Assembly (NCBI GenBank): GCA_025923195.1 | Contig: JAICGJ010000017.1 | Location: 1-50,565 of the forward strand | Source: Chryseolinea sp. | GTDB lineage: Bacteria > Bacteroidota > Bacteroidia > Cytophagales > Cyclobacteriaceae | Length of the DNA: 50,565 nucleotides | Direction: 5' to 3' | Shown: piece after piece, positions 1-8,902 of the stretch | Position numbering within the stretch: the first letter of the stretch is position 1 | How the letters are laid out: each line of letters begins with the position of its first letter | The notes under the pieces: model-generated | What the model was told of the DNA's origin: nothing | Seen by the model: only the letters and a program-made list of their open reading frames with translations | Database searches by the model: none | Position numbers and translations under genes: made by a program

Positions 1-22
1 ATGGCTCTTTGACGCGGCATTC

Positions 23-45
23 GATTTGATCGACAAAATCAAATC
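23..45. promoter_or_regulatory. Inverted repeat upstream of padR-like gene, candidate operator
   Basis: An 8-bp inverted repeat (gatttgat, 7-nt spacer, atcaaatc) ends six bases before the PadR start codon. PadR proteins are dimers that often bind inverted repeats in their own promoters, so this could be an autoregulatory operator. The position fits. The sequence is AT-rich, so chance cannot be excluded. Confidence 0.35.
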
Positions 46-51
46 AAATCA

Positions 52-387
52 ATGAAACGATACTATCTAGGCGAGCTGGAAGAGTTGATACTGCTGACGA
101 TCGCAATGATCAGCGAATCCGCCTACGCCGTAAACATATTGCAAGAGCTGGAACTGCAAACCGGCCGCACCATCGACTTCAGCACCGTTCACACCACCCT
201 CAAGCGGTTAGAGGATAAAGGATTTCTCAGATCTGAGATGGGTGGAGCGACAGCCGCTCGAGGCGGAAGACGAAAACGCTTCTTCACGATTACTGTTTCG
301 GGCGTACAGGCGCTGCGTGAAAACCAGGAGATGCGGGCGCGATTGTGGTCACTCGTTCCCTTGAATATCCAGATGAAAGGTATATGA
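52..387 (+). CDS. PadR family transcriptional regulator
   Basis: This 111-residue protein has the compact winged helix of the PadR family. It opens with the typical 'GELEELILLTIA' helix. The recognition helix lies around residues 42-58 ('TVHTTLKRLEDKGFLRSEM'), followed by a basic wing 'GGRRKRFFTIT'. Its length is normal for short (subfamily 2) PadR proteins, which lack the long C-terminal dimerisation domain. The stop codon overlaps the start of the next gene as ATGA (384-387), so the permease is translationally coupled to it. In Cytophagales such PadR genes regularly precede FtsX-type permeases, and it probably controls that operon. The ligand is unknown. Confidence 0.9.
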   Translation: MKRYYLGELEELILLTIAMISESAYAVNILQELELQTGRTIDFSTVHTTLKRLEDKGFLRSEMGGATAARGGRRKRFFTITVSGVQALRENQEMRARLWSLVPLNIQMKGI

Positions 388-3050
388 GAAACAATAAAAT
401 CTTACACAACCCTCCCCGCTGGGCGCAGCGCCTGTTGAAGTGGCGCTGTCCTTCCGATTCACTTGAAGAAGTGGAAGGTGATCTCAAGGAACTTTATGCC
501 TACTGGGAAGTGACATACGGAAAACGTGAAGCCGACAGACGTTATGTATTTAACGTTATACGCCTCCAGCGACCATTCTCTACTTCCAAAAAAGAGCACA
601 CTCCGCCGTTAAATCCCATAACCATGATGATTCATTATGCCCATGTTGCGTTTAGAAATATACTGCGCAGCAAATCTTTCTCATTCATCAATATCTCAGG
701 GCTCGCGCTGGGCCTTGCCTGCAGTTTAATGATTTATCTGTGGGTGCAAGACGAACTGAGTGTGGATAACTTCCATGCGAATAAAAAACTTCTATATAGA
801 GTCTACGTGACACAGGGCTTTGGTAATGAAACAACGTCAGGCTACAATTCTCCCGCCGGTTTACCGGCTGAACTAAAGAAGGTCATACCAGAAATTGAAT
901 ACGCGACAGGCTTCGTGAAATACTTCAGGCTTAGCTTACAGGACGAAATTTATGAGACATTTCAGCTGGATGACAAAATCCACAAGATGAAAGGTGGTCG
1001 CGCAGAGGAGGACTTCTTTAAAATGTTTAGTTACCCCTTATTGCGTGGAACACCGGAAACGGCCCTGAGTAGTCCGGTTAGCATAAGTATTTCGCGGAAG
1101 ATGGCGGAGATCTATTTCGGCAGTCCCGAAGCAGCGATGGGCAAAAGTCTTCGCTTTGATGGCCGAAAGGAAGTTATGGTTACCGCAGTCTTTGAAAATG
1201 TACCTGTAAATTCCACCGACCAGTTCGATTACTTAATGAATTGGGATGCATGGGTGGATGAAAATCCGTTCAAGCAATCTTGGGGACATTTCGGAACCAG
1301 CACGTATGTTCAGCTGCGTGCTGATGCCGATCCTGCGATGGTTGAAGACAAGATACGGCACTTTATGAAAAATTACCTGCAGGGCTATTCGCAGGGTTCA
1401 CAATGGAAGCTGCGGATGGCGGACTATAAGGTAGAGTTGGGTTTACAACCTTTTGGTGACCAATACCTCAATTCAACATTCGAGAACGGAAGGCCAGTCG
1501 GAGGCCGGATCGAATACGTGAGGCTGTTTAGCGCTATCGGAATATTCATTCTACTCATCGCCTGCATTAACTTCATGAATCTGGCTACAGCACGTTCCGT
1601 AAAGCGCGCCAAAGAGGTAGGAATTCGTAAGGTGGTGGGTTCGCCACGCAGCTATCTGATCTTTCAATTCATGGGGGAAGCTATCCTGCTCACGTTCGTG
1701 GCTGCCGTGTTTGCATTGGCAATTATTGCACTCGCGCTGCCAGCATTCAACTTGCTGACGGAAAAAATGGTAACGCTACCCCTAGATGACATCCGGTTTT
1801 GCATTTCTTTGCTTGGCCTTGTCCTGATCACTGGCCTCGTCGCTGGAAGTTATCCCGCTTTGTTCCTCTCGTCTTTCCAGCCGGTCAAAATATTGAAAGG
1901 TTCGTTAACCTTCACCTCAGGTGCAGTGTACGTTCGGAAAAGCCTTGTTGTCTTTCAGTTCGTACTCTCCCTTGTGTTACTGATCGCAACGCTAGTGATC
2001 TCACAGCAGACAGATTATATCCAAAACAAGAATCTTGGATATGATCGTGGAAATCTCATATACATACCCATAGAAGGAGATCTGATAACAAAATACGAGG
2101 TCTTCAGGCAGGAGGCCTCCAATAAGCCCGGTATCAAAATGGTAGATCGCTGCAGCCAGTTTCCACATACGATGGGTTTCAGGGCCGCAGCGGTGGAATG
2201 GTCTGGGGCAGATCCTGGCGCCCCGGAAATTCTGTTCAATCTGGCCTCAGTAGGGTATGATTTTGCAAGAATAATGGATCTGGAAATTGTTGAAGGCCGC
2301 GGGTTTTCACGGGATATAAAGTCCGACTCCATGAACTTCATGGTGAATGAGGAAGCCGTGCGGCGAATGGGATTAAAAGATCCCATCGGAAAAGAAATTA
2401 CCATATGGGGATCCAAGAAAGGAAAGATCATTGGCATCCTGAAAGACTATCACACATCTTCGCTGCATGAGCGCATCGATCCGCTTGTGCTTGACATAAG
2501 TGAGAACCTTAATTTCGGAACGATCTTGGTACGAACGGAAGCCGGGAAAACAACGCAGGCACTGGAGAGCCTGGAAGAGGTTTGCTCCAGTGTCAACCCC
2601 AGCTTTCCGTTCCTCTATACTTTTATGGATCAGCAGTACGCAAAACTGTATAAGAGCGAACAGGTAGTCAGTAAGTTGTCTAACGTATTTGCACTGCTTG
2701 CTATCGTTATCTCGTGTATGGGATTATTGGGGCTTGCTATGTTCTCAGCTGAGCAGCGAAGGAAGGAATTGAGTATCCGAAAGATTCTGGGTGCGTCAGT
2801 AGCCAATATCGTAATGAAATTCTCCAGAGATTTTTTAAAACTGGTTTTTATTGCGATGATCATTTCCATACCCATCGCATGGGTTGTTATGAATAGCTGG
2901 TTGCAGAGCTTCGCCTATCGGATTGCCCTTACATGGTGGATGTTTGCAGCTGCTGGAATAACAGCTATACTAATTTCAATGTTGACAATCAGTGCGCAGG
3001 CTGTTCAATCGGCCCTTGAAAGTCCGCTGAAGAATCTGCGCTCAGAATAA
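384..3050 (+). CDS. ABC transporter permease, FtsX/MacB type with N-terminal prefix domain
   Basis: This is a large inner-membrane permease of the MacB/FtsX class (about 888 residues). I chose the ATG at 384 over the upstream in-frame GTG at 345 because it forms an ATGA overlap with padR and begins the family's N-terminal helical 'permease prefix' region ('RLLKWRCPSDSLEEVEGDLKE'). After about 95 residues comes the first membrane helix and a periplasmic MacB_PCD domain. Three FtsX helices follow ('LFSAIGIFILLIACINF' onward). A second copy then repeats helix, periplasmic domain and three helices near the C-terminus. No ATPase gene lies beside it, so the ATP-binding subunit must be encoded elsewhere. 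Substrate is unknown; such systems export or act in stress and antimicrobial responses. Confidence 0.9.
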   Translation: MRNNKILHNPPRWAQRLLKWRCPSDSLEEVEGDLKELYAYWEVTYGKREADRRYVFNVIRLQRPFSTSKKEHTPPLNPITMMIHYAHVAFRNILRSKSFSFINISGLALGLACSLMIYLWVQDELSVDNFHANKKLLYRVYVTQGFGNETTSGYNSPAGLPAELKKVIPEIEYATGFVKYFRLSLQDEIYETFQLDDKIHKMKGGRAEEDFFKMFSYPLLRGTPETALSSPVSISISRKMAEIYFGSPEAAMGKSLRFDGRKEVMVTAVFENVPVNSTDQFDYLMNWDAWVDENPFKQSWGHFGTSTYVQLRADADPAMVEDKIRHFMKNYLQGYSQGSQWKLRMADYKVELGLQPFGDQYLNSTFENGRPVGGRIEYVRLFSAIGIFILLIACINFMNLATARSVKRAKEVGIRKVVGSPRSYLIFQFMGEAILLTFVAAVFALAIIALALPAFNLLTEKMVTLPLDDIRFCISLLGLVLITGLVAGSYPALFLSSFQPVKILKGSLTFTSGAVYVRKSLVVFQFVLSLVLLIATLVISQQTDYIQNKNLGYDRGNLIYIPIEGDLITKYEVFRQEASNKPGIKMVDRCSQFPHTMGFRAAAVEWSGADPGAPEILFNLASVGYDFARIMDLEIVEGRGFSRDIKSDSMNFMVNEEAVRRMGLKDPIGKEITIWGSKKGKIIGILKDYHTSSLHERIDPLVLDISENLNFGTILVRTEAGKTTQALESLEEVCSSVNPSFPFLYTFMDQQYAKLYKSEQVVSKLSNVFALLAIVISCMGLLGLAMFSAEQRRKELSIRKILGASVANIVMKFSRDFLKLVFIAMIISIPIAWVVMNSWLQSFAYRIALTWWMFAAAGITAILISMLTISAQAVQSALESPLKNLRSE

Positions 3051-3077
3051 TCTCCTTAGAACAAACACAACCTTCTT

Positions 3078-3725
3078 ATGAAACCAAAACTATTGCTGAT
3101 ACTGATACTTGGTGCTACGTATTCGGTCCTAGCGCAGACTGCTAAGCCGGACGTGCAAAATCTAAACGAATGGCAGGTTGTAAACCGAAAAGTCGAGCTC
3201 ATCGAAGATGCTGGCAAGAAAGGGATACGACTAAATGAAATGATTGGTGATGGACTGCTGATACTGAAAGGCTCTAAATTTTCAAATGGCAGCATTGAGT
3301 TTGACGTGAAAGGCAAAAATGTATTGCAGCAAAGTTTTGTAGGATTCGCATTTCACATCAAGGACGACCAAACATATGACGCAATCTATTTCAGGCCTTT
3401 TAACTTTATGAACGCGGATACCGCGCGCAGGTGGCGCGCTGTTCAATACATTTTCCATCCCAGCTATACGTGGGAAAAATTACGTACTACATATCCTGGA
3501 AAATACGAGAACAAGGTTAACCCGGTGCCAGATCCAGAGGGCTGGTTTCACGTCAAGATTGTAGTGGACAAAAACAAGGTAAAAGCGTACATCAACAATT
3601 CAACAAAACCTAGCCTAGAAGTCGAGAAGATCAGCAAATCCGACAATGGCCAGTTCGGGTTCTGGGTTGGCAACAACTCAGCAGGGAGTTTTGCCAATCT
3701 TGTGATAGTTCCTTCGAAAGAATAG
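3078..3725 (+). CDS. Exported LamG/DUF1080-like concanavalin-fold protein
   Basis: A 215-residue protein with a clear signal peptide (residues 1-20, cleavage after 'SVLAQ'). The rest is a single beta-sandwich resembling the DUF1080 / laminin-G-like fold. Diagnostic stretches are 'GSIEFDVKG', 'GFAFHIKDDQTYDAIYFRP' and 'WFHVKIVVDKNKVKAYINN', the usual strand pattern of this group. These domains bind or hydrolyse carbohydrate derivatives, but I see no catalytic signature, so function is open. It starts 27 bp after the permease stop and may be co-transcribed with it. Confidence 0.75.
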   Translation: MKPKLLLILILGATYSVLAQTAKPDVQNLNEWQVVNRKVELIEDAGKKGIRLNEMIGDGLLILKGSKFSNGSIEFDVKGKNVLQQSFVGFAFHIKDDQTYDAIYFRPFNFMNADTARRWRAVQYIFHPSYTWEKLRTTYPGKYENKVNPVPDPEGWFHVKIVVDKNKVKAYINNSTKPSLEVEKISKSDNGQFGFWVGNNSAGSFANLVIVPSKE

Positions 3726-3733
3726 CCTTTTAG

Positions 3734-3768
3734 GATAGAAAAGGAATAGATAGAAAAGGAATAGATAG
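3734..3768. repeat. Short tandem repeat, 15-bp unit, 2.3 copies
   Basis: The unit gatagaaaaggaata occurs twice without mismatch (3734-3748, 3749-3763) and is followed by a partial third copy (gatag). It lies just after the stop codon of the LamG-like gene, in the spacer between convergent genes. It is probably a slippage tract with no known role. Confidence 0.8.
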
Positions 3769-3908
3769 AGCTGCAGTATCGTAAATTCGCCCTGGTCCTG
3801 ATATAAATACTGAAATTGTCTTGAGGTATCACACACGACATTTATTTTGTAAAGGCGGTCACAGTATGATTTCACCTCTTATCCAATGAAACAAATCTCA
3901 TGAAAGTC

Positions 3909-4916
3909 TTAAGCCCGACTTCGCGCAAACTGTTGTGCGAGAATGCTACCCGCGAAAAGCTGAAGTCCATGGTAAATCATGAGCGGCAGAAGTAATATTC
4001 CAAGAGCTGCAGCGCCAGGGAAAAGGACCTGTCCCATTACGGCGCCTTGGACCAGCGATTTTTTTGAACCGCAGAAAATCACCGTAATGCGGTCCTCTCT
4101 GCTAAATCCCATTCGGACTGCAAGCAGCTGCATAACGGCGAGCATCACGAAAAAGAACAAAAGCATCAGTGCTGATAGTACTACAAGTTCCGTGATCGAA
4201 TATCCATCAAACATATTGTTCAGGAAAGAATCACAAAATGCGCGAAATACAATGAGCAGAATTATTGCCTGGTCAATATAGCGCAATTGATTTTTGAAAC
4301 GTGTAGCAATAAATCCCAGTCGGCTATGAAGAGCCAGGCCAGCGGCGACGGGAAGCAGAACCTGGAAACAAAGGTTAATTATCACACCTGACAAATCGCT
4401 TGCGGAAAGATCGTTAGCGCTGACAAAAATATTCATCCATACTGGTGTCAGGAATATTCCGATGAGGCTTGATATACTGGCATTGAATATTGCCGCGGGG
4501 ATATTGCCGCCCGCGATTGAAACCATAACCACAGAGGAAGAAACCGTCGAAGGGAGCGCTGCAAGATAAAATGTGCCGACCCACAAAAGGTCAGATTCGG
4601 GGGTGTAAAAGATACTGCGGAAAAACAGAATTATAAGTGGAAATATAATGAACGTTGTCGACTGAATGAGCAGATGCATTTTCCAGTGGCCCAACTGAGC
4701 AAGCAACTTAGCTGGGTCAAGCTTCAAGCCATAAAAGAAGAAGATAAAGGCTACGCCAACATTGCCTACTTGTTTGAGATGCAGTGGACTATCTGTGCTG
4801 CCTGCTTCGGGAAAGAGCCATGCAAATACAACTGTAACCAGAATAAGCAAAGAGAAACCATCCAGTCCGGCACGGGATAAAAAACGTAGAAGTCTGTGCA
4901 TAATTCTATTTTGCAA
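3909..4916 (-). CDS. Bile acid:sodium symporter family (SBF-like) transporter
   Basis: A 335-residue polytopic inner-membrane protein with about nine or ten hydrophobic segments. The N-terminal part ('GNVGVAFIFFFYGLKLDPAKL') and the later 'LPSTVSSSVVMVSIAGGNIPAAIFNA' match the SBF-like/BASS fold, where the TVSSS and GGN segments sit in the crossover helices that bind sodium. The stretch 'FCGSKKSLVQGAVMGQVLF' is typical of the YfeH/P7 (SLC10A7-like) branch. Members move organic anions with sodium. The actual substrate cannot be told from sequence. A start at codon 6 (MHRLLRF) is an alternative. The gene stands alone and converges with the LamG-like gene. Confidence 0.88.
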   Translation of the reverse strand: MQNRIMHRLLRFLSRAGLDGFSLLILVTVVFAWLFPEAGSTDSPLHLKQVGNVGVAFIFFFYGLKLDPAKLLAQLGHWKMHLLIQSTTFIIFPLIILFFRSIFYTPESDLLWVGTFYLAALPSTVSSSVVMVSIAGGNIPAAIFNASISSLIGIFLTPVWMNIFVSANDLSASDLSGVIINLCFQVLLPVAAGLALHSRLGFIATRFKNQLRYIDQAIILLIVFRAFCDSFLNNMFDGYSITELVVLSALMLLFFFVMLAVMQLLAVRMGFSREDRITVIFCGSKKSLVQGAVMGQVLFPGAAALGILLLPLMIYHGLQLFAGSILAQQFARSRA

Positions 4917-5367
4917 ACTATCATTGCTGAATTCACTTTCCTAATTTTTTTTGCGACTCTTAAATGCTGGGGGAAAGCAGAATGACCACCGTACAGCATG
5001 GCACCCGCGGGACTAGAAAAACTGGGTACTACTTCGCCAGTCCCACACCTCCCGGTGTTGCCTCTGAAATCGGCATGCGTGTCGCCGTCGTGCGGTGCCT
5101 GCCTCGGATTGTGCTCTGCCGCGTGTCGGAAACAGTTACAACCTGAGCGGTGGTATCGGGCCTGAAGTAGTTCTCGTCACTGATAGAATCCTGCTTCCAT
5201 GCATATTTTGACATTTCATTCAACCTCACATAAGCAATGATGATTGCCGGAAGCAGCAAAAGAACTTATGGCAAACTTGACTTTCGCGGGCCGAAGCCAA
5301 TCAACCTTAGGCAGGGATACATAGAAATGCTTGATCTGGACAAGATAGGACGATATGAATCTGTGGA
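4917..5367. other. Intergenic region, no supported gene
   Basis: About 450 bases between the transporter promoter side and the 3' end of the PAS gene. Short open frames exist on both strands, but none has a recognisable start context, signal sequence or conserved motif, and I regard them as noise. I see no strong terminator hairpin with a T-run. Confidence 0.5.
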
Positions 5368-6411
5368 CTATGTACTGCCCGATTGTCGTAGATTGATAAA
5401 TGCACCAAGCTCTTGCGTGTATAAATCGAGATGCCTGAGACAATTATCAAAACTCCCAAACACCTTACCCCACTGATCGGAGTCGATCGCATTTAATCGC
5501 AATAATTCTACAAGTCCGAGCATAGAGGCGATAGGTGCCCTTACTTTGTGTGCCGTTATGAAAGCAATTCGCTCAAGGTCTTCAACGTACTTACTTAGTT
5601 CAATCTCGGCATTTTTCAGTTCAGTTACATCTCGCCCAATCGTTAGTATCTCAATTAGATTACCGAAACTGTCGAAAATGCCGCGCACAAAAACGGACAC
5701 CCAAACTTGTTCCCCCTTAGAGTTTACCAAACGAAAAATACCTGATACCTCGCTATTCTGAATCGTCATTTCGAGCACCTTGGACACCAATTCCGGGGAC
5801 AAGCCTCCAAAGGGTAGTTCTAGAATATTAGTCCCAACAAGATCCTTTTCAGCCATACCCATAAACTCACAATATTTTTCATTTACGAAGAGACGGACGC
5901 CCGCGGAATTGCACAGTGACATAAGATCACGTTGGTTTTCCACAAGGGCACGATACCGGGCCTCACTGCGGGCTAAGTTCGCCATGATCAGATTTTTCTG
6001 ATGCATTGCCGTTTTTATGGCCGTAATGTCGGATGTTAAAATCAGGTAGGAACACACCTTACCATCCTTACCGATTATGGGTAGTATATTAGTCTTCAGC
6101 CAAATGACGGTACCGTCTTTCTTGCAGCTCTCAATTTCACCGGACCAGGAGCGCCCAGTAGAAATGATAGAGTGTATCTCCTTAAAATCCTCGGAATTAA
6201 AACAAATCAAATTTAATTCGCTCACTGGCTTTCCGAGGAGTTCGGATTCGTCGTACATGAGAAGCTCGCAAAATTTTGCATTTACCCACGTAATTTTGCA
6301 TTTACAGTCAAGGACAGCCATGCGAATGTTAGATACGATAGCATCCGTATAGTTTTTGAAAAAACCCCTGCCTGGATGTCTTTTTGAGTTTGTGTTCTCG
6401 GAGATCTCCAT
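5368..6411 (-). CDS. PAS-PAS protein with HisKA-like helix but no kinase ATPase domain
   Basis: A 347-residue soluble protein. PAS domain 1 spans about 20-138 and PAS domain 2 about 148-268, each ending in the PAC signature ('LILTSDITAIK', 'ILTIGRDVTELK'). The C-terminus (about 270-347) is a HisKA-like dimerisation helix with 'ITAHKVRAPIASMLGLVELL'. His288 sits where the phospho-accepting histidine of an H-box would be. The protein stops there: no N, G1 or G2 boxes, so it cannot autophosphorylate. The end looks natural, with no frameshifted kinase remnant downstream in 4917-5367. Such truncated kinases occur in Bacteroidota and may act as dimerisation or phosphotransfer partners. It is divergent from the CHASE3-HTH gene. 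Confidence 0.82.
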   Translation of the reverse strand: MEISENTNSKRHPGRGFFKNYTDAIVSNIRMAVLDCKCKITWVNAKFCELLMYDESELLGKPVSELNLICFNSEDFKEIHSIISTGRSWSGEIESCKKDGTVIWLKTNILPIIGKDGKVCSYLILTSDITAIKTAMHQKNLIMANLARSEARYRALVENQRDLMSLCNSAGVRLFVNEKYCEFMGMAEKDLVGTNILELPFGGLSPELVSKVLEMTIQNSEVSGIFRLVNSKGEQVWVSVFVRGIFDSFGNLIEILTIGRDVTELKNAEIELSKYVEDLERIAFITAHKVRAPIASMLGLVELLRLNAIDSDQWGKVFGSFDNCLRHLDLYTQELGAFINLRQSGST

Positions 6412-6569
6412 ACTTCCGCAATTTGATCTGCAAAATTTGCTAACTTATTGCAGAAGAAACTATTAAGACACGCGACAAAACTGTAGCCATTAAGGTAGAC
6501 GATAAGGTAGACATCACACGAAGCAATTGTAAATGAAGCACTTCCCCTTGCTCGGTGCTCATTCGCGAA
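6412..6569. promoter_or_regulatory. Divergent promoter region for the two signalling genes
   Basis: A spacer of about 140-160 bp separates the start codons of the PAS protein (minus) and the CHASE3-HTH protein (plus), so both promoters must lie here. I could not assign a convincing Bacteroidota -7 box on either strand. Confidence 0.4.
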
Positions 6570-7874
6570 ATGACAAACAGCTATCCTTTGGAAAACATCA
6601 GCATCCGCATTGTTCGCGCTGCCGTTGCAACAATAATAATCCTGTTGATTTGTCATTTCATTCTCACCCAAGCAAACAACAGGATCATAGAAGAAAACAG
6701 GCGCCTTCGGCACGAAGCCGAAAACATTAAGACCACATCGTCTCAATTCGCCATTATTATTATCCACAATTTGGATCTTGGGTTAAGAAGCTATGCTTTA
6801 TTCAATGACACCAAATACCTATATCCACTGCATGTTGCTATCAAGCAAAAGGATTCTTTGATGGCTATTATTGAAGACGCACTAAAAAAGCAGGCATACC
6901 CCCTTGATGAGTTTAATATGTTGCGTGACTCGATAAACTCATATGCTAATCTTAACCTGAAATTGTTGAATTTATACCAAACCAACCAAATGGATGAATT
7001 CAAAAGACTTGGTGATCAGGATAAGGGTTACTTTCTGTGGTTGCAATATGAAAGATTCACCAGGAATGTTCACAAATTTGAAGATGAGATTGTTCGTACT
7101 GCTCAGGCGAGACAAATAAGAGCTTCGCAAAATAATTACATAATTCAGACTATTCTTCTTTTTATCTCAATCCCAACATTGCTCATTACGACGTACTATT
7201 CCCATAAGAAATTTAAGTTCGAAGTGCAGCTTAGAATGGCCGAAATGGAAAAAGCACAATATCTGGCCTCACAGAAGGAAGAACTTGAACAAGCGGTGCT
7301 CGAGCGAACAAAAGAAATCCAGAATATCAACAGAACTCTTCAACTGCAGCACGAAGAAATCACTGCACAAAATGAGGAGATCACTGCACAAAACGACGAA
7401 TTAAACAGCCACCGGGAAGAGCTTGCCTCGCAAAATCAAGCGCTGCTTGAAGCTAAAAAGCTGCAACTCAATGTGTACACGCAAATGTTGCATGAAAAAT
7501 CGGAGTTGATAAGTCAACTGAGTCATGAAATCGAATCCTTAAAGAAAGGACACCCTACCAGCGACGAACGCGTGATAAATTTCAATAAGATGCTCAACGC
7601 GACAATCCTTACTGAGGAGGACTGGGAAAAATTCAAGAAGACGTTTGAAGAAGTCTATCCGAATTTCTTTGCGAGCCTGCGATACAAATTTCCTGACATT
7701 ACAGCTTCTGAATTGAGGCTTTCTGCACTGATCAAATTGAATTTTTCGCTCAGAGAAGCTGCAAATACATTGGGCATATCATCGGAAAGCGTTAAAAAGT
7801 CCAGGTACCGTCTGAAAAAGAAAATAGCTTTACAGGAAGAAGACTCCCTTGAGGATTTTGTCCGTAATCTGTGA
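6570..7874 (+). CDS. Membrane-anchored CHASE3-like sensor with coiled coil and C-terminal HTH
   Basis: About 435 residues. The start may be this ATG or a GTG five codons upstream (6555); neither has a clear ribosome site. A transmembrane helix ('VAAVATIIIL'-like, near residue 15-32) is followed by an extracytoplasmic helical domain with CHASE3 character ('FAIIIIHNLDLGLRSYALFN'). A second helix follows ('IIQTILLFISIPTLLITTYY'). A long cytoplasmic coiled coil then includes a repeated heptad block, EEITAQN twice and DELNSHR / EELASQN. The last 85 residues carry a LuxR-like helix-turn-helix ('DITASELRLSALIKLNFSLREA', 'GISSESVKKSRYRLKKKI'; shown in parts). It has no kinase or receiver domain and appears to be a one-component membrane-bound transcription factor. 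It is likely linked to the divergent PAS gene. Confidence 0.78.
   Translation: MTNSYPLENISIRIVRAAVATIIILLICHFILTQANNRIIEENRRLRHEAENIKTTSSQFAIIIIHNLDLGLRSYALFNDTKYLYPLHVAIKQKDSLMAIIEDALKKQAYPLDEFNMLRDSINSYANLNLKLLNLYQTNQMDEFKRLGDQDKGYFLWLQYERFTRNVHKFEDEIVRTAQARQIRASQNNYIIQTILLFISIPTLLITTYYSHKKFKFEVQLRMAEMEKAQYLASQKEELEQAVLERTKEIQNINRTLQLQHEEITAQNEEITAQNDELNSHREELASQNQALLEAKKLQLNVYTQMLHEKSELISQLSHEIESLKKGHPTSDERVINFNKMLNATILTEEDWEKFKKTFEEVYPNFFASLRYKFPDITASELRLSALIKLNFSLREAANTLGISSESVKKSRYRLKKKIALQEEDSLEDFVRNL
7353..7394 (+). repeat. 21-bp in-frame tandem duplication in the coiled coil
   Basis: Two consecutive 21-bp units encode EEITAQN-EEITAQN and differ only at synonymous positions. This is consistent with a heptad-length duplication that keeps the coiled-coil register of the CHASE3-HTH protein. 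Two more diverged heptads follow. Confidence 0.75.
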
Positions 7875-8265
7875 GTTTAAGGTGCAATAGCTGATTTAAA
7901 AAAAGGCTAACCGGTCAGCATATAGCTAGGATACAACATCATTGGCGCCTACTCAGGATATTATCTGACATGGCCGTACGTGCGATTCAACACCGTATTG
8001 GCGACTTTTTTGAATCAACTGAAGCGAAAAGCCATTTTCGACTGAGTGTTTTTTAGACAGCCTTAAGGGAATTCTGTAAATTGTTTAACAGGTATCCGAA
8101 CACAATATCGGTGCTAAGTTAACTCCTCACGAAAACGGTTTCGTAAATAAGCCATGAAAAATCTTTGATGGAAAATTTTTATTTTCCCAAGTTCGAAACA
8201 TTGCAGCGGGAAGAATTCTTCTGCGGCGTTAAAAATCCCAGTATACTAAAGACTCCTGTCCTAGC
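7875..8265. other. Intergenic region upstream of ECF sigma gene
   Basis: About 390 bases with no open frame that I trust. It contains a near-perfect 16-bp palindrome at 8129-8144 and an AT-rich hairpin (ggaaaat, tttt, attttcc) at 8170-8187. The promoter of the sigma/FecR/SusCD operon must be here, but no -7 box can be called with confidence. Confidence 0.5.
8129..8144. promoter_or_regulatory. Palindrome acgaaaacggtttcgt, candidate operator
   Basis: A 16-bp palindrome with one mismatched pair next to the centre, about 120 bp before the GTG start of the ECF sigma gene. It shares the core aaacggttt with an 11-bp palindrome upstream of the second ECF gene (35077-35087). The sequence resembles operators of dimeric HTH repressors, but no regulator is assigned. 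Confidence 0.4.
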
Positions 8266-8853
8266 GTGAGATCTGATTCTGAACATATCGAACTGGCCCG
8301 GAATATTAAACAGGGACACAGACCCAGTTTTGAGTTACTGTTCAGGCGTCAGTATCCTAAGCTGTGTGCATACGCACAAAAATTTCTTAATGACATGGAC
8401 GATTCCGAAGAAATTGTTCAAGAACTTTTCATCAACCTTTGGAGGCATCATGACAGGATAGACGAAAGTCAGTCCCTGAATTCTTACTTGTTCATCTCGG
8501 TAAAAAACAGGTGCATGAATTTGCTCGAATCCCGAACCACTAAGGCGAAACATGCTAAAGTGTTGTGGTACCTTTACGTTGTAAAATCAACCGAGACCGA
8601 TAACGCGTTTCAGCAATTGGTAGCAAATGATCTTGAGAAAGATCTGACCAACGCTTTGGAACATTTGCCAAATGGCTGCAGAAGAATCTTTGAGCTTAGC
8701 AGGTTAGAGGGGCTCAAGTATCAGGAAATAGCCCAACGCCTGGATATATCCATAAAAACCGTTGAGACTCAAATGTCACGCGCCTTAACGCGATTGAGAT
8801 TAGAGTTAAAGGAGTATATTACCGTATTGTTAATTTTGTCAATTCTAAAATAA
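8266..8853 (+). CDS. RNA polymerase sigma-70 factor, ECF subfamily
   Basis: A 195-residue ECF sigma factor of the Bacteroidota FecI-like type. Region 2 is seen in 'LFRRQYPKLCAYAQKFL' and 'SEEIVQELFINLW' (roughly residues 25-65). Region 4 with its HTH is 'CRRIFELSRLEGLKYQEIAQ' followed by 'LDISIKTVETQMSRALTRLR' (about 140-180). The only good start is a GTG at 8266, as no early in-frame ATG exists, which suggests low translation. It leads an operon with FecR, SusC and SusD. By analogy with FecIRA-type signalling, it would be released by FecR when the SusC STN domain signals substrate binding. Confidence 0.92.
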   Translation: MRSDSEHIELARNIKQGHRPSFELLFRRQYPKLCAYAQKFLNDMDDSEEIVQELFINLWRHHDRIDESQSLNSYLFISVKNRCMNLLESRTTKAKHAKVLWYLYVVKSTETDNAFQQLVANDLEKDLTNALEHLPNGCRRIFELSRLEGLKYQEIAQRLDISIKTVETQMSRALTRLRLELKEYITVLLILSILK

Positions 8854-8902
8854 ACCTATCAGTTGCGTAGGGGTCATCAGCAGGCTTATCTGTACTTGCA
8901 TT

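Noticed and set aside
3548-3875. Minus-strand open frames over the LamG-like gene's 3' end
   Set aside because: They are low-complexity translations of the 15-bp repeat and the antisense of a solid gene.
5029-5259. Minus frame of 76 codons in the 4917-5367 spacer
   Set aside because: No start context, no motif and a Thr/Arg-rich composition unlike neighbours; treated as noise.
8170-8187. AT-rich hairpin upstream of ECF1 as a terminator
   Set aside because: The stem is almost wholly A/T with weak stability and no T-run following; not a credible terminator.
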